DNA from: Methylovulum sp.
GTDB taxonomy: Bacteria > Pseudomonadota > Gammaproteobacteria > Methylococcales > Methylomonadaceae
Direction: 5' to 3'
Assembly (NCBI GenBank): GCA_016919605.1
Contig: JACXTQ010000248.1
Coordinates: 1 to 13,713 of the forward strand
Length of the DNA: 13,713 nucleotides
Below, piece after piece: positions 13,429-13,713 of this stretch. The notes beneath the pieces were generated by a model. It was not told the DNA's origin. It ran no database searches and worked only from the letters and a program-made list of their open reading frames with translations. The translations under genes were made by a program, and so were the position numbers. Numbering within the stretch: the stretch's first letter is position 1; every line of letters begins with the position of its first letter.

Positions 13429-13713
13429 GTGGATTTAAAACATATCAGAAATTTCTCCATTATTGCGCATATCGATCATGGCAAATCGACGTTGGCAGAC
13501 CGTTTTATCCAAATTTGTGGCGGGCTGACCGAGCGGGAAATGTCGGCACAAGTGCTGGATTCGATGGATATTGAGAAAGAACGTGGCATTACCATTAAAG
13601 CCCAAAGCGTGACCTTGGATTTTAAGGCCAAAGATGGCGAAACTTACCAGCTTAACTTTATTGATACACCCGGGCATGTGGATTTTTCTTATGAGGTATC
13701 CAGGTCATTAGCC
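13429..13713 (+). CDS. lepA: Elongation factor 4 (LepA), N-terminal part (3' end outside window)
   Basis: The first 95 codons are present, beginning with GTG: MDLKHIRNFSIIAHIDHGKST. LepA is a ribosome-associated translational GTPase that acts on stalled or mistranslocated ribosomes. The visible G motifs are G1 HIDHGKST (about 14-21), G2 RGITI (about 52-56) and G3 DTPGH (about 79-83). VLDSMDIEKERGIT and IKAQSVTL are LepA signatures that separate it from EF-G, TypA and RF3. The GTG start fits the N-terminus of related LepA proteins; no strong ribosome-binding site precedes it. Confidence 0.97.
   Translation, partial: MDLKHIRNFSIIAHIDHGKSTLADRFIQICGGLTEREMSAQVLDSMDIEKERGITIKAQSVTLDFKAKDGETYQLNFIDTPGHVDFSYEVSRSLA

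Overview
The window reads as chromosomal DNA from a gammaproteobacterium. RuvC, RuvA, RuvB, SpeD (the E. coli-type long form), YhfA, a Crp/Clp-type regulator and LepA are all recognisable and closest in feature to gammaproteobacterial forms. The yhfA-crp neighbourhood is also seen in E. coli. A methanotroph (Methylococcales-like) host is only a guess from overall flavour. No rRNA, tRNA, CRISPR array or intact transposase was seen.

Layout. (1) 1-2557: the 3' part of a MOSC-domain protein gene on + converges on a tightly overlapped ruvC-ruvA-ruvB operon on -, the Holliday-junction machinery. (2) 2558-3483: a divergent intergenic region with two perfect inverted repeats, then a small membrane-anchored DUF2726 nuclease-like gene closed by a long hairpin. 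(3) 3497-7465: a two-gene unit on -, made of a 1089-residue N6-adenine methyltransferase of the Eco57I/type IIG kind and, 9 bases downstream, a separate 229-residue PD-(D/E)XK-like nuclease. This stretch is visibly more A+T-rich than the housekeeping genes. (4) 7891-8233: a Phd/YefM antitoxin with its own palindromic operator; in place of a toxin gene there is only a stub resembling the first residues of a VapC-type PIN toxin. (5) 8277-10660: a second restriction-modification pair on -, a TdeIII-like endonuclease followed by a C5-cytosine methyltransferase. (6) 10661-11120: a non-coding stretch holding a degenerate second copy of the antitoxin 3' end, a hairpin, and the terminator region of the next operon. 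(7) 11121-13713: the conserved block yhfA-speD (-), a divergent crp/clp-like regulator (+), and the start of lepA (+).

The housekeeping genes at both ends (DNA repair; polyamine synthesis, redox protein, global regulator, translation factor) therefore bracket about 8 kb of defence-type genes. Two observations stand out. The cytosine restriction-modification pair sits between an intact antitoxin 3' end and a decayed copy of the same 3' end in the same orientation, a direct-repeat scar that protein annotation would miss. And the adenine methyltransferase plus separate nuclease is a compact two-gene system that I cannot match to a named defence family.
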